Origin: an uncultured Prevotella sp.
GTDB taxonomy: Bacteria > Bacteroidota > Bacteroidia > Bacteroidales > Bacteroidaceae
DNA: 42,265 bases
NCBI GenBank assembly: GCA_934196725.1
Contig: CAKPWR010000020.1
Span: forward strand, 1-42,265
Direction: 5' to 3'
In this document: positions 28,670-41,000 of the stretch, in pieces
Position numbering within the stretch: the stretch's first letter is position 1
How the letters are laid out: each line of letters begins with the position of its first letter
Translations under genes and position numbers: made by a program
The notes under the pieces: model-generated
The model's input: the letters and a program-made list of their open reading frames with translations, nothing else
Database searches by the model: none
What the model was told of the DNA's origin: nothing

Positions 28670-28701
28670 CAAAATTAAGCATTTTTTATATTCCTTGCAA
28701 A
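28670..28701 (-). promoter_or_regulatory. Promoter of the SusC operon
   Basis: On the minus strand TTTG (28701-28698), 20 nt, TAATTTTG (28677-28670): a full consensus match. The leader is about 105 nt. No anti-sigma or sigma gene of the usual SusCD-controlling kind is in the window. The 414-bp divergent gap (28559-28972) otherwise holds only AT-rich sequence and the plus-strand promoter. Confidence 0.75.
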
Positions 28702-28851
28702 TGTTTTTGTGAAAATATAAAATAAAAAGCTATATTTTCTAATAACTTGACGTTTTGCGAGGTACGAATGGATGAAAAATTGCATTTTTAGTGCCTGTTG
28801 AGGTTTTTTTGTAAGGAAAAGTTGGTTTTATGTAGATTTTATGCAAAAATT

Positions 28852-28883
28852 CTTGTGAGTTTCGGGATAAATTATTACCTTTG
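28852..28883 (+). promoter_or_regulatory. Promoter of the rightward T9SS repeat-protein gene
   Basis: CTTG (28852-28855), 20 nt, TACCTTTG (28876-28883), an exact -7 match. The leader to the ATG at 28973 is about 80 nt. It lies about 150 bp from the divergent SusC promoter. Confidence 0.65.
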
Positions 28884-28972
28884 CCGCCAAATGAGAGGAA
28901 GATTAACGCTAAAGATGCGTGATGAGTTACGAATAATAATTTCAAATAACATAAATTTTAAAAGTCGAGAGT

Positions 28973-31453
28973 ATGAGAAAAGTTTTACTTTTTGCGACAG
29001 CATTGTGCCTTTCTTCTGTAGCAATGGCACAGACATCTATTCAGTCGGCTCTTACCGCCCAGAAGGGTCAGAATACCTTCAAGGTTGAGAGCAGTGAGGC
29101 TAAGAACACTTATTGGAAGTTTACAGCAGACAAGAACTATCTTGCCAAGGTTACTCCATTGTCAGGATCAATCAATGTTCCTACTGTATTTATACAGACA
29201 GAAGGAACTGACTCCCTCGCCCTGGGTGGCGCAAGCTTGAACTATCCTTCTAAAGCGTATGCCTTGGAAAAGGGTAAGACCTACTATTTCGTCATGAACA
29301 TGACAGGTGAGTCTGGTTTCAACCTTGATTTGTCAGAGATGGCTTCTTATGGCAAGGGTCTCTCTCAGGAGGATCCTGTAGAGTTGAAGGTTGGTGAGGA
29401 GTTGTTCTTGGGTGACCCGCTGGGTGCTCAGTATGCGAACACTACTGCCTATGTTACCTATACTGCTGAGAAGACAGCTCAGCTTCAGTTCTCTTTCTCA
29501 AGCTACCTTTCAGGTGCCACAGTAAATGGTAACTACATTTCTGCACAATATGATCAGACTGCAGGTGGATATGTGCTGAAAGTAAGCGTTGAGAAGGGTA
29601 AGACCTATACCATCGCTCTGAACCTTCAGGGTAGTGTCATCGCAAACTCTAAGCTCGTAGAGGTGAAGGCTGGTTCTCTTGAGATGCCTTTCGCTTTGAA
29701 CGAGGGTGAGAACAAGGTGCCTGCTGAGATGGGCGACTATTACTTTACTTATACTCCAACCAAGACTGGTTATCTGAACATCTCCAGCGATGCTGTGCTT
29801 GCTGGCGGTCAGGTAAAGGTATATTCCAGCTTGAGCAACATCACCTATCAGCAGGTAGCTGCTTCTTCTGAGGCGGGTACCTATAATGTCCGCGTGGAGA
29901 TTCCTTATACTGGTTCTACCTATTATATTGTAGTGAACAAGTTGCAGGATTCTGCTGCCGAGGATGTAATCAAGGCAGAAATGCAGGACTACCAGCCAGG
30001 TGAGACTGTGAATACAGCCTTCGAATTGACCAATCTCCCAGCAGAGAAGACTTTGCCTAGTGCAAAGGGTACCTATTATTATAAGCTCACGGTTCCTGCC
30101 AACACAGAGAAGTTTGTTACGGTTGAGACAGATGCCAATCTCGATGCAGCTACTTCTATCCTCTTCTACAACCAGCAGAATGGCGAATATGGTGCTGCTA
30201 CAGTAAAGGATGGTTTGCTGAAGACCTATGTAGGTGGCCAGTCTTCCGATATTACTTACATTCTGAAGGTTACTGCCAATGAGGATAATCCATTGGCATT
30301 CAAGGTTTCATACCTGGATGTAGAGAAGGGTTCTCTTGTAACAAACCCAGCTGAAGCTGTGGAGGGTGAGAACGAAATCACCGTTGAGGGCACAGAATAC
30401 TTCAAATATACAGCTACCAAGAATGGCAAGCTCAATGTAGAGGTAGAACCAGGTGTTACCGTCAGCTTCCCTAGAGGTACAGGCCAGTGGGATGGTGAAT
30501 ACACAGCCATCAACAAGGGTACCGACTTCTTTATCGAGGCTACAGCTGGAACCACTTATCTGATTAAGGTAACTGGTGCAGAGGTAGGTACAACCATGTA
30601 CCTGGAAGAGAAGGAGTTCTCTGCCGGTGAGTCTCGCACCACCCCTATCGTGATGGAGGATGATGAATATACATTCACCAAGGCTGGTGCTGCTGACCTC
30701 TGGTTGCAGTATAACGTAACTGAGGATGGTGTTCTCGACTTTGCCTGCGACCATGGTTACAATGGTGGCAGCGACCGTATCGAAATCATCAAGAATGATG
30801 AGCCATACGGAACAACCATGATGGGTACAGAGATTGTCGGTAATGTTTCTACTACTGTATATAAAGGTAAGGTAACAGTCAGCAAGGGTGATAAGCTCTA
30901 CATCCACTGCGTTATCGCAGGTACTGTGACTGGTAGCAAGATCAAGTTTACCAAGCATCAGGCTCAGCCAGGTGAGACTGCAACCAATCCATTGGTTATC
31001 ACAGCAGGTAAGACCATTACGGTTAATGGAGCTTCCCGCAGCACCCCAGTATGGTTGAAGGCTTCACTCCCAGAAGGCAAGACAACCTTCCGCCTGAATG
31101 GCTATCTGATGACTTATCTCTATAACAGTCTCGAGGATGCCAAGAAGGGTACCAATGCTGAGGAGGTAAGAGTTAACTACGTACAGGCTCCTGATGGCTC
31201 ATACATTTATGAGTTTGACAAGGAGATGGCAGCAGCTGGCGATGTTTACTTCCAGTTTGTTGATTCCTACGGTGCTACCGACTTCACATGGCTGTCTGAT
31301 CCTTCAACAGGTATCTGGGGCGTCGAGGCAGCTGGCGACAGCAAGGTATCTATCTTCAAGATGGATGGTACTCAGGTGAACCAGATTTCCGGCAATGGTG
31401 TATATATCATCAAGTCGAACGGTAAGACCAAGAAGGTTGTAATCAAGAAGTAA
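28973..31453 (+). CDS. Secreted T9SS-tailed protein of about seven repeated beta modules
   Basis: 826 residues with a signal peptide (MRKVLLFATALCLSSVAMAQ). After this come about seven modules of 100-110 residues starting near 20, 128, 227, 339, 448, 550 and 662. Each opens with a link such as YQPGETVNTAF, FSAGESRTTP or AQPGETATNP, then a strand ending Y-x-Y/F-x-x-T-x-x-x-x-G-x-L or similar. They resemble PPC-type pre-peptidase beta-sandwiches in pattern. No catalytic motif is visible. The end (FKMDGTQVNQISGNGVYIIK...KKVVIKK) is a T9SS-type tail. A surface adhesin or a matrix or ligand-binding role is likely, but no specific function is recognised. It has its own promoter and terminator. Confidence 0.75.
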   Translation: MRKVLLFATALCLSSVAMAQTSIQSALTAQKGQNTFKVESSEAKNTYWKFTADKNYLAKVTPLSGSINVPTVFIQTEGTDSLALGGASLNYPSKAYALEKGKTYYFVMNMTGESGFNLDLSEMASYGKGLSQEDPVELKVGEELFLGDPLGAQYANTTAYVTYTAEKTAQLQFSFSSYLSGATVNGNYISAQYDQTAGGYVLKVSVEKGKTYTIALNLQGSVIANSKLVEVKAGSLEMPFALNEGENKVPAEMGDYYFTYTPTKTGYLNISSDAVLAGGQVKVYSSLSNITYQQVAASSEAGTYNVRVEIPYTGSTYYIVVNKLQDSAAEDVIKAEMQDYQPGETVNTAFELTNLPAEKTLPSAKGTYYYKLTVPANTEKFVTVETDANLDAATSILFYNQQNGEYGAATVKDGLLKTYVGGQSSDITYILKVTANEDNPLAFKVSYLDVEKGSLVTNPAEAVEGENEITVEGTEYFKYTATKNGKLNVEVEPGVTVSFPRGTGQWDGEYTAINKGTDFFIEATAGTTYLIKVTGAEVGTTMYLEEKEFSAGESRTTPIVMEDDEYTFTKAGAADLWLQYNVTEDGVLDFACDHGYNGGSDRIEIIKNDEPYGTTMMGTEIVGNVSTTVYKGKVTVSKGDKLYIHCVIAGTVTGSKIKFTKHQAQPGETATNPLVITAGKTITVNGASRSTPVWLKASLPEGKTTFRLNGYLMTYLYNSLEDAKKGTNAEEVRVNYVQAPDGSYIYEFDKEMAAAGDVYFQFVDSYGATDFTWLSDPSTGIWGVEAAGDSKVSIFKMDGTQVNQISGNGVYIIKSNGKTKKVVIKK

Positions 31454-31504
31454 TGGGTCTCAGAGCATGATGATACATGTAATAAGACGACACATATAAT
31501 AAAA

Positions 31505-31544
31505 GGTGCAAGTGGAGTGCAAAAACTCCGCCTGCGCCCTTTTT
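31505..31544 (+). terminator. Rho-independent terminator after the repeat protein
   Basis: GGTGCAAGTGGAGT (31505-31518) pairs with ACTCCGCCTGCGCC (31525-31538), using two G-U pairs and with an imperfect centre, followed by CTTTTT. No consensus promoter is seen in the remaining 100 bp before the next gene. Confidence 0.7.
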
Positions 31545-31643
31545 CGTCAAAATGTCACTTGCTCCAAACCTGTTGAAACTACAGAAAGAAGATAAAAAAT
31601 AAGCATTTATTAATAACAATACACATTAAATAACGAGAAAACT

Positions 31644-34600
31644 ATGAGAGGTCTCAAAAGACTGCTTTTGGCTTCCGTCTTGTGTGCGGGATATACCCAA
31701 GCTACTTGGGCTATTAAGGCATATCCCCATCCAATCATGATGCGGCAGCCTGATGGCACCACCTTGTTGGTCAGAATACAAGGTGATGAGAATTTCCACT
31801 TCGTTACTACTACGGATGGATTTCTCCTGAACAAGGACAAGAAGGGTTATTTCTGTTACGTGGATTACGACAAGAAAACCCAGAAGAAAGTGATGACCAA
31901 GCAGAGAGCACACAATGTGGATGTGCGCTCCGACAAGGAGAAAAAACTCCTGGAGTCATTGACCAGTGCGAAAGATGCCACTGCCGACATTCTGAGCAGA
32001 ACTTCTATTATGAAGAAGGCACCTAACAAGTTCCTGAGCCGCCGCATCGTGGCTCCTCGCAAGTATGCTGCTGAAACACGAAGCGGAGAAGCTGCTGTCA
32101 AGGAATCGCAGTATCTGGTGGTCCTGGTTAACTTCCAGGATAGCGTGCTGCGCCACACCCAGCAGGACTTCGACCACTGGTTGAACCAGCCTGGTTACAG
32201 CGAGAACGGCGGTACGGGTAGTGTGAAGGATTACTACCGCGACAATTCCATGGGTCAGTTTATCCCTAACTTCAAGGTTGTGGGTCCATACACACTTTCC
32301 CAGCCAACAGCCTACTATGGTGGCAACAGCAGCAGCACCAGCGGTACTGATACCAATCCACGCGACATGGTGAAGGAGGCTGTGGAGCTCGCCAAGAAGA
32401 ACAATCCTGACCTGGATTTCCGTCAGTTTGACAACGACGGCGATGGCATCATGGACAACTGCTACGTAATCTATGCCGGCTACAGCGAGGCAAGTACAGC
32501 CAATGCTGATGACATCTGGCCACACAGCTGGTATCTGGATGACAACACCACCATCGATGGCGTGCTGGTTCACGACTATTCCTGCTCTGCCGAGCTGGTT
32601 GGTATGCCTGGTGCTCCTGTAGTTCCATCTATGGATGGTATCGGAACCTTCACCCATGAGTTCGGTCATGTGCTGGGTCTCAAGGATATGTATGACACCG
32701 ATGATACCAGCAATGGTAAGGGTATCGACCCGGGTGCCTACAGCCTTTATGCTTCTGGTAGTTACAATAATGACAGCCGCACTCCTCCTTGTCTGATGGC
32801 GTTTGAGCGTATGCAGATGGGATGGATGAAGGAAGGCGAGGACATCGTAGAGGTGAAGAATCCTGAAGATGTAACCCTGACTTCTATCGCCAACAACAAG
32901 GCACGCTTCATCAACTGCCAGCCAGACCGTACACCAGGTACAGGTATGGAATGGTTCATCCTGGAAAACCGCCAGCAGACAGGTTGGGACAAGTATATCC
33001 CTGGTCATGGTCTGCTCATCACTCATTACGATTATACCGATGAGATGAAGAAAGACTGGTGGGATATCAACGGACCAAACAACAGTGCCAAGCATCGCTG
33101 TATGTATATCGTTCCTGCCGACGGCATCGACAACGAGGTGACCCGCAGCGGTGATACCTATCCAGGTAAGTCTGCCAATACATCTTTCACAGATACCACA
33201 ACTCCTAATTCTCTCAATTGGGAAAAGGAGCCGGTTAACGTGCCTATCACCAATATCATGGAGCAGGACGGCAACGTGATGTTCCAGGTAAGTGGCGGTA
33301 CCAGCAAGTGGAACTTCATCAAGACTCTTGTGCCAGAGAAGATTTACGATACTCAGGCAACCTTCAAGGCAAACATCGAAAGCAACAAGGTTGATGTGGA
33401 TGAAGTAGGCTTCTGCTGGAAGGAAGGCGCTTCTGCTGACCCAACACTCAGCGATGGCGTGAGCGCAGCAGGCAAGGTTGAAGACATCAAGAATGCTTCT
33501 TTCACAGCCAAAGACCTGCAGCCAGGAACCACCTACAGTGTCCGCTCTTACATGAAGATGAGCGATGGCAGCGTGGTATATGGTTCACCTGTTCCGTTCA
33601 CTACCGAGTGGGCATACGCCAATGTAACTCTGGATACACCATTCTACGGCGACTTCCTGAACTGGACAGACGGCAACCCTGACGGATGGCAGATTGTTGA
33701 TAACAACGGTGATGGTACTACCTGGTATCAGGACGAGAGTGCCCGTGCCGTTCACTATTCGCTGAACTATTGGAACGATGCAGATGATTATCTCATCAGC
33801 CGTCGCCGCTTCCATGTGCCAGAGAAGGGCGTGATGTTCTTCACCCGTGGTGTGACAGAGCAGAATGGTGTGGAAGACCTGGAGGTATTGGTTTCTACCA
33901 AGACCAACAGTCTGAACGATTTCCACCTCGTGAAGCGTTTCTCTTTTGCTGATTACTTCGGACAGCAGCACGCTGAGGAGGTAGATTTGAGCCAGTTTGC
34001 AGGAAAGGATATCTATGTTGCCTTCCGTGTCTGCTCAGAGAGAATGCAGAACGACCTCTGGTTGTGGAACGTGATGGTAACCCAGAAGCTCGACACTCCT
34101 AAGGACCTGAAGCTGGAGAGAACTGGCGATGATGTGCTTACTGCATCATGGAGCCCTGTGGAAGGTGCTGATAATTACTATCTCTGCCTCAGTAGAGAAA
34201 CCAACAAGACCAACTCGCAGACCGTATTCACCCCAATGGATTTCTATCAGAAGGTAGAGGGTGATGTTGTCTTGGGTACAGGTTCTATCCAGTTCCGCAG
34301 CAATGGTTCTGTTACCCTGAAGGATTGTCCTGACGGTATCAAGGACTGCAAGTTCATCGTCACAACATCAGGTCCGTTCGGTACTTCTGAATTGAGCATC
34401 GAGGGTACTGAGGATGGCAAGACCTGGAATGCCGTGGGAGCCAAGATTACCTTGAAGGAATATGATTCTGAAGGTCAGGAAGAGGATTACTCTACCTATC
34501 TGGAGAACAAGAAGTACAGACAGCTGCGCTTCAAGTTCAAGAATGGCGGTAGAATTGGCCGCATCAAGTATCTCACGCTTACCTACAACGATGGCAAGGT

Positions 34601-35012
34601 TTATGAGGACTTGGCTGCAGGTTCTGTACGAACAAACGTGATTCCTATTGCCAACAAGGAAGACGGCGAGTATGATGAGGGCAAGTACCGTGTATGGGTA
34701 GCTTCAGGTAAGGGCAACCTCTACTACGATGAGTCTGCACCTGTTTACTATCAGGCAAATACCTCTACAGGCGTCCAGGATGTCATCGAGGGTACAGGCA
34801 TCGGCATCAACGTGAACGGTGGCAACATCCAGGTAGATGGCATCAAGGCAGGCTACACCGTAACCTGTACATCTGCTGCCGGTGTTCAGCTCTATACTGC
34901 CGAGTCTCGCTCTGGCAGCCTGAACTTCCAGGTTCCTGCAGGCACCGGTATGGCAATCATCACAGTAAGCGGCGAGGGCAAGACCCATCGCAGCAAGATT
35001 ATCATCAAATAA
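31644..35012 (+). CDS. Secreted M6-family metallopeptidase with C-terminal modules and T9SS tail (copy 2)
   Basis: 1122 residues with a signal peptide (…AGYTQATWA). The N-terminal region MMRQPDGTTLLVRIQGDE with 'FVTTTDGFLL' is typical of the M6 prodomain. The catalytic domain carries HEFGHVLGLKD (H338, E339, H342, D348), preceded by FDNDGDGIMDNCYVIYAG. C-terminal modules: an Ig-like region (about 555-650), a MAM or choice-of-anchor-J-like sandwich (about 660-810), a fibronectin III-like unit (KDLKLERTGDDVLTASWSPVEG, about 820) and a discoidin-like segment. The tail ends KTHRSKIIIK. It is longer than copy 1 and not a simple duplicate. The next gene starts 27 bp later, so peptidase and giant adhesin are probably made together. 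Confidence 0.9.
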   Translation: MRGLKRLLLASVLCAGYTQATWAIKAYPHPIMMRQPDGTTLLVRIQGDENFHFVTTTDGFLLNKDKKGYFCYVDYDKKTQKKVMTKQRAHNVDVRSDKEKKLLESLTSAKDATADILSRTSIMKKAPNKFLSRRIVAPRKYAAETRSGEAAVKESQYLVVLVNFQDSVLRHTQQDFDHWLNQPGYSENGGTGSVKDYYRDNSMGQFIPNFKVVGPYTLSQPTAYYGGNSSSTSGTDTNPRDMVKEAVELAKKNNPDLDFRQFDNDGDGIMDNCYVIYAGYSEASTANADDIWPHSWYLDDNTTIDGVLVHDYSCSAELVGMPGAPVVPSMDGIGTFTHEFGHVLGLKDMYDTDDTSNGKGIDPGAYSLYASGSYNNDSRTPPCLMAFERMQMGWMKEGEDIVEVKNPEDVTLTSIANNKARFINCQPDRTPGTGMEWFILENRQQTGWDKYIPGHGLLITHYDYTDEMKKDWWDINGPNNSAKHRCMYIVPADGIDNEVTRSGDTYPGKSANTSFTDTTTPNSLNWEKEPVNVPITNIMEQDGNVMFQVSGGTSKWNFIKTLVPEKIYDTQATFKANIESNKVDVDEVGFCWKEGASADPTLSDGVSAAGKVEDIKNASFTAKDLQPGTTYSVRSYMKMSDGSVVYGSPVPFTTEWAYANVTLDTPFYGDFLNWTDGNPDGWQIVDNNGDGTTWYQDESARAVHYSLNYWNDADDYLISRRRFHVPEKGVMFFTRGVTEQNGVEDLEVLVSTKTNSLNDFHLVKRFSFADYFGQQHAEEVDLSQFAGKDIYVAFRVCSERMQNDLWLWNVMVTQKLDTPKDLKLERTGDDVLTASWSPVEGADNYYLCLSRETNKTNSQTVFTPMDFYQKVEGDVVLGTGSIQFRSNGSVTLKDCPDGIKDCKFIVTTSGPFGTSELSIEGTEDGKTWNAVGAKITLKEYDSEGQEEDYSTYLENKKYRQLRFKFKNGGRIGRIKYLTLTYNDGKVYEDLAAGSVRTNVIPIANKEDGEYDEGKYRVWVASGKGNLYYDESAPVYYQANTSTGVQDVIEGTGIGINVNGGNIQVDGIKAGYTVTCTSAAGVQLYTAESRSGSLNFQVPAGTGMAIITVSGEGKTHRSKIIIK

Positions 35013-35039
35013 TAAATAATAGCATCAAATAGAACATTT

Positions 35040-38000
35040 ATGAAACATTATAAATATTCTGCCATCCTGTTGGCTGCCATGACCTGCGGAGCTGTCTGGG
35101 CTTCGGTCGATGCGTTGACTGATGGAAAGAAAGGTGAAGGCGAGAAGGTGAAGCCATCGGAGGATTTCGTGGCTCAGTCTCGCAAGGCACCTGTCGTTCG
35201 CTATACCAAGATGAAGGTGGAAGGCAATGCCGAGGGCGTGCCTTACGGACTCCAGCTGATGGACGTGAGCGACAAGACGGTGAAGTTGAGCTGGATTTCA
35301 CCAGAAAAGACAGATGGCTACTTCGATGATTTCGAGAATCATCAGGACTTTGCCATCAATTCAGCCGGTAATGTGGGCTGGTCGTATATCGACGCCGATA
35401 ATAACAATACCTATACCTGGCAGGCTTGTTCCTTCCCAACTCAGGGTCAGAAGATGGCTTTCGTGGTCATGAATCCTTGGGAGACTACTCCTGCGGTGAA
35501 CGAGAATCCTAATTACCAGCCTTATTCAGGCAAGAAGATGCTGGTGGATTTCAGTTCTATCGACGATAAGAACAACGACTACATCATCTCGCCAGAGTTG
35601 AACTTCGACCAGGACTTCCAGTTTAGTTTCATGGCTCGCAGTTACAAGATCGAGGGCGATAACTTTGCCGCTGAACGTGTGCGTGTAGGTTATTCTACCA
35701 CCGGCAAGCGTCCTTCTGACTTCAAGTATGTGAACGAAGGTCCATACGTAGAACTTCCTGCGGCTTGGACTCTCGTGAAGTATAACATTCCTAAGGAGGC
35801 GAAGTATGTAACCATCAACTGCGTTTCTGAGGGTGGATTCATGATGATGCTCGATGACATCTTCGTGGGAACCAACAAGATCCGTCCTTCACAGAGCAAG
35901 AAGAAGCTGGCTGCTGCCAACCCTATAGTGGGCTTCAATGTTTATCGTGACGGCAAGAAGGTGAACGAGACTCCTATGGATTCCGTACGTTACACCGACA
36001 ATGTGCCAGACTATGCTGACTATACCTATACGGTGACTGCCGTTCATCAGAATGGTCAGGAGTCTGCCCAGAGTGAACCTCTGAAGGTGAGCGTTCCGGA
36101 TATCCGCCTGTTGCCTTTCGAGGATGACTTCGATGATTGGACTCTCCATGCAGACAAGTGGACTACCGTGAACCTCGACAACAACGCAGAGAGCAAGTGG
36201 TCTATCGACTACTACGAGTATGGATTGGTTGACCCTGCCGCTACCTACAGCTGGTCGGCTTTGACCAATTACAACCAGGCACTGGAGACCCGCGAGCTGA
36301 ATACTCCTGACAAGGACAACACCTACCTGCGCTTCAACCTGCGTCTGCGCAACAGTGAGCAGACCAATGTTGACTACATGGAGGTAGAGTTGAGCAGCGA
36401 TGGTGGAAAGACCTGGGAAGGTCTCGATGTATTCGACAATTACTCTGGTGGCTTCGATTGGACTACTTATACCTATTCTATCGGTGAATATCTGAGCAAT
36501 AATCTGTTCAAGATCCGATTCCGTGCTCATGGCGACGATGCCAAGTGGATTAACTATTGGTACGTGGACGATGTGAAGGTATGGAACCCGGTTTGGGCTA
36601 AGGGGCAGTTGAGTGTCAAGACTCCATCTGGCACCATCTCTAAATGTCCTGTTACCCTGACTGGCGATAACGGCGCTGTCATCAGCGAGACTACCGATAA
36701 GAATGGCGTGCTCAAGCTCGACCAGATAGAGGAGGGTACTTATACCGTAAGCATCATCCGTGAGGGCTACAACGAGTATAAGGGCACATGGACCGTCAAG
36801 GCCGATGGTACCAACAACTTCACAGCCAACCTGGAGGCTCCAAAGGTAGCGCTTTCTGCCAACACCGTGAGTGCAGACCTGGAGGCTGAGGCTAACATCA
36901 CCAAGAACTTTACCATCAAGAACGAGGGTAACGGTCCTTTGACCTGGTATCTCAAGGAGAATACCAACAAGGGCACCGGCGACATCTCTCACCGTTGGGA
37001 AACCATGCCTTCATGGAACACCTCCGGCGACTTGCAGAAGTCTATCGCCTTCGATGGTGAGTACTACTATACCACTTCTTCCATCGAGTTGGGTAAGTTC
37101 TGGAAGTACGACAAGAACGGTAAGTTCATCGAGCAGTTCTCTATTCCAGAGATGTATTACAAGCTCTACGACCTTGCCTTCGACGGCCGCTACTTCTACG
37201 GCAGTGACTGGTCTAACCGTATCTTCAAACTCGATTTCGACAACCGTCGCATCGTAGATATCATCACCGTGAGTGGTGTATCCGACCTGAAGATTACCCA
37301 CTGTACCTACGATCCAGCCTACGACGGCTTCTGGATTGGTACCTTTACAACCATCGGATTGGTTGACCGCAAGGGTAAGTTCATCCGTAAGATGTCTGCC
37401 TTGACTTCTGATGGCAACATCGCCGTATATGGTTCTGCCTACGATGACGTAACTCCTGGAGGTCCATACCTCTGGTTGTCTGATATGACTGCCGAGTCTT
37501 CAGATAAGTTTGATAAGCTGCAGCTCCGTCAGTATGACATCGCCAAGGGTACCCTGACCGATGTGAAGCACGTATTGACTGATGTTCCTGGCTATGTACT
37601 GGGTGGTCAGACCACCGGTCAGAACTATGTCTGCGGTCTGTTCTCTTCTATGGATGTAGTTCCAGGCAAGCTGGTTCTGATGGGAACTCTCAACCAGAGT
37701 CCTAACCTGGTATTCAGCTATACCCTGGCAGAGACCAACAAGTGGCTCAACCTCTCTCCTAAGCATGGTACTTTGGAGCCGGGTGCTGAGCAGGTAATCA
37801 GCGTAGGTCTCGATGCCCTGGAGGCAAAGAAGGGTGACAGCTATGCTACTACAGCTTCTCTGTTCACCAACCCAGAGTTGGAGGCACAGACCATCAGCTT
37901 CAAGCTGAATGCTACATCTGAGTCTTCTGTTCCACGTCCGTTGAGTCTGAATGCTGTTCCTAAAACAGCTTCTACTGTTCTGACATGGGCTAAGGGCAAT

Positions 38001-41000
38001 GGTTCTGCCGTGGCTGACGGATATAATGTATATCGCAACCACGTGAAGGTGAATGCTGCTCCGGTGAAGGAGATGCAGTTCACTGATACCAAGCTGGTTT
38101 ACGGCAAGTATTCTTATCAGGTTACAGCGGTTTACAATGGCAAGGAGTCTGCAAAGAGCGATTCTGTAGTAGCCTTCGTCAGCGATGGTGCTCAGTATTA
38201 TGCTCCTCTCAACCTCACTTCAAGCATCAAGAACAACAAGAATGTTCACTTGAACTGGGATTCTCCATTGGTAGATGCTGCTCACCGTGACACCATGAGC
38301 TGGGCAACCGGCAAGCACGAGGATGAGCTGGGTCTGGCTTCAGGCGGTTACTTCTTCGCTGGTGCCAAGTGGGATGCTGAGGATTATGTGCCTTACCGCA
38401 ACAAGAAGGTTTCTTCTGTTTCCATCCAGTTGGTCAACACAGTTACCTATCTTGCACCTCGTATCTATGAGGATGGTAAGATTATCTACAGCAAGAAATA
38501 TAGAGGCGAAATCAAGTATGACGGTTCATTCACCGATATTCCATTGGATAAGGATATTATCCTGAAGCCTGGACATACTTATCTCTTCGCATTCCAGATC
38601 ATGAACGATGCGGATGTGCATCCATTGAGTCTCGATGACAGCAAGACTATGAACGGCAAGGGCAACCTGCTCTCTGTGGATGGCAAGAACTGGTTTACAG
38701 CAGCTGAGTCGGCAATTACCGGTAACTTGAACATCCGCGTGAACGTGGCTCCTAACAGCAACGATACCGAGGCTACCCCAGTGGGCTACAACATCTATCG
38801 TGATGGCGTGAAGGTGAACGATAAACTGGTTGCAGGCCAGTCATTCGATGACGTTCTCTCTAACGCAGGTACCTACAGCTATCAGTTAACTTCTGTCTAT
38901 GCTGATGGCGGTGAGTCAGAGCTTGGCGGCAAGACTTCTGTTGAGGCTTATGCCATCGAGAACCAGACGGCTCCTCATCACCTGGATGCCACTGTAACCC
39001 GCAACCGCGACATCTCTCTCCGTTGGGATGCTCCTACCGTTTCAGAGATGTCAATCCCTGCAGATGTGGCTAAGCGTCCTGTTACAACCGATGCTGATGC
39101 GCCTGAGTTCGTAAGAGAATTCGACGGTGCGAAGTCTTCTATGGCTGTGGCTACCGACGGCAAGTACATCTATACCTCTGTATATAATGAGGATGGTAGA
39201 ATCGATGTATTCTCTATGGATGGCAAGAAGGTGAAGAGCTGCGTGGTAAGCGATATCGACGGTATCCGTAACCTGGCTTACGATGGTCAGTATCTCTATG
39301 CAGGCGACTACACCACCAAGATGCACGTCATCAATCCTGTTACCATGAAGTTGATGAAGAGCATCGACATCTCTGAGTACTCACGCCATTTGGCTTACAT
39401 CCCTACACTGGATGGCGGCAAGGGCGGCTTCGAGGTTGGTGACTGGGAGACCAGCATCTACATGGCCAAGGATGGCAGCAAGCTGGCTACAGGTCCTACC
39501 CTGAAGGGTGCTTCCGGTACAGCCTACTATGATGGCAAGCTCTATGCTTTCGAGCAGGGTAACGAGGCGAATGCCTATACCATCGGCATCTATGATATGG
39601 CAAGCGGTGAGCGTGTAGGCTCTCTCGATATGGGCAAGTATCTCGAGATTGACAACATCTCTTCTTACAAGGCAGGTGGTATGTCATCGTTCGTATCTCC
39701 TGAGGGTATCACTTACATGTTGCTCGCTCTGCAGCGCCAGGGTGCTGCTACCAAGTTTGTCGTTCTGGATATGGGCGGCTTGAAGACGGTGGCTGGTTAC
39801 AATGTTTACCGCAATGGCGAGAAGCTGAATGGCGAACCTCTCACCCGCCGTTTCTATCAGGAGACCGTGAGCCAGGAGGGCAAGTACGACTACAGCGTAG
39901 AGACCGTTTATATTGACGGTACCACTTCGGCTAAGTCTGCTGTTGCTACCGCTACTATCGTGGCTTCTGGCGAGGCTAAGGTTCCTGAGAATGTACAGGC
40001 TGTACAGTCAACCTACGGCTACAACGTGCTCCTCTCGTTCAAGGATCCTGATATGTACAAGACTGCAGCTTCCGTGAACTCATTCGAGTCTTCTGTCAAT
40101 GATACAGAGGTATTCGGTGCAGAGGGCGAGAGCTACAAGTCTAACTGGATGGTAAGTTCCGACTACTCATTCGATGGCAGCAAGTCGATTGTTGCAGCTC
40201 AGAAGGCAGAGGCATTCGGTGTTGTAAAGGCAGAGGGCATGAAGTATGTCCGTCTTGCAGCAAGAAATGCTGATGACCATAAGGGTGATGGAACATTCGA
40301 TATCTATTATTCTGTAGGTGGCACTCATCGTGACAACTTCATCCGTCTGAAGACTGTGACAACCACAGAGCAGTGGCAGGATGTGATGTGCGAGTTGCCT
40401 GAGGGTACTGAGTATATCGCTTTGGCTAAGTCAGCGGGCAAGCCAGATCAGTATATTGACGGTGTAAGCTTCTATAAGGAGGCACCTGAGACCGACTGCT
40501 ACGGATTCGATATCTATCGCAACGGCGAGAAGATTACAGCTTCTCCTGTACAGGGCATCTCTTATGTTGACCACAATCTTTCGATTGGTCATTATGAATA
40601 TCAGGTGAAACTGGTTACCAAGAACTCTGCTGAGAGTGAACTGAGTGATGCAGTAAGCCTCGATCTCTATTATGACAATGGTAGCCTGGCTCCAACCACC
40701 TTGCGTGTGGAGGACAATGGCGACTCTAGAGTCTTGACATGGCAGACTCCTGCCCTGGGTGAGCCTATCTACCTGCGTTGGCACGATGGCAACTGCTATG
40801 ATGCAGCCGGTCAGCCTAACGGTGGTGCGTTCTTCGCAGGTGTCAACTGGTTTGCTGAGGATTTGAAGGGATACGGTCATCTGGCATTGAGCGATGTAGA
40901 GGTTTACATCAATCAGGTTCCTGATGCTCTCTATGTATTGGTTTACCAGAACAACACGTTGGTTCGCCAGCAGTTTGTTCCAAGCCTGAAGGAGTATGCT

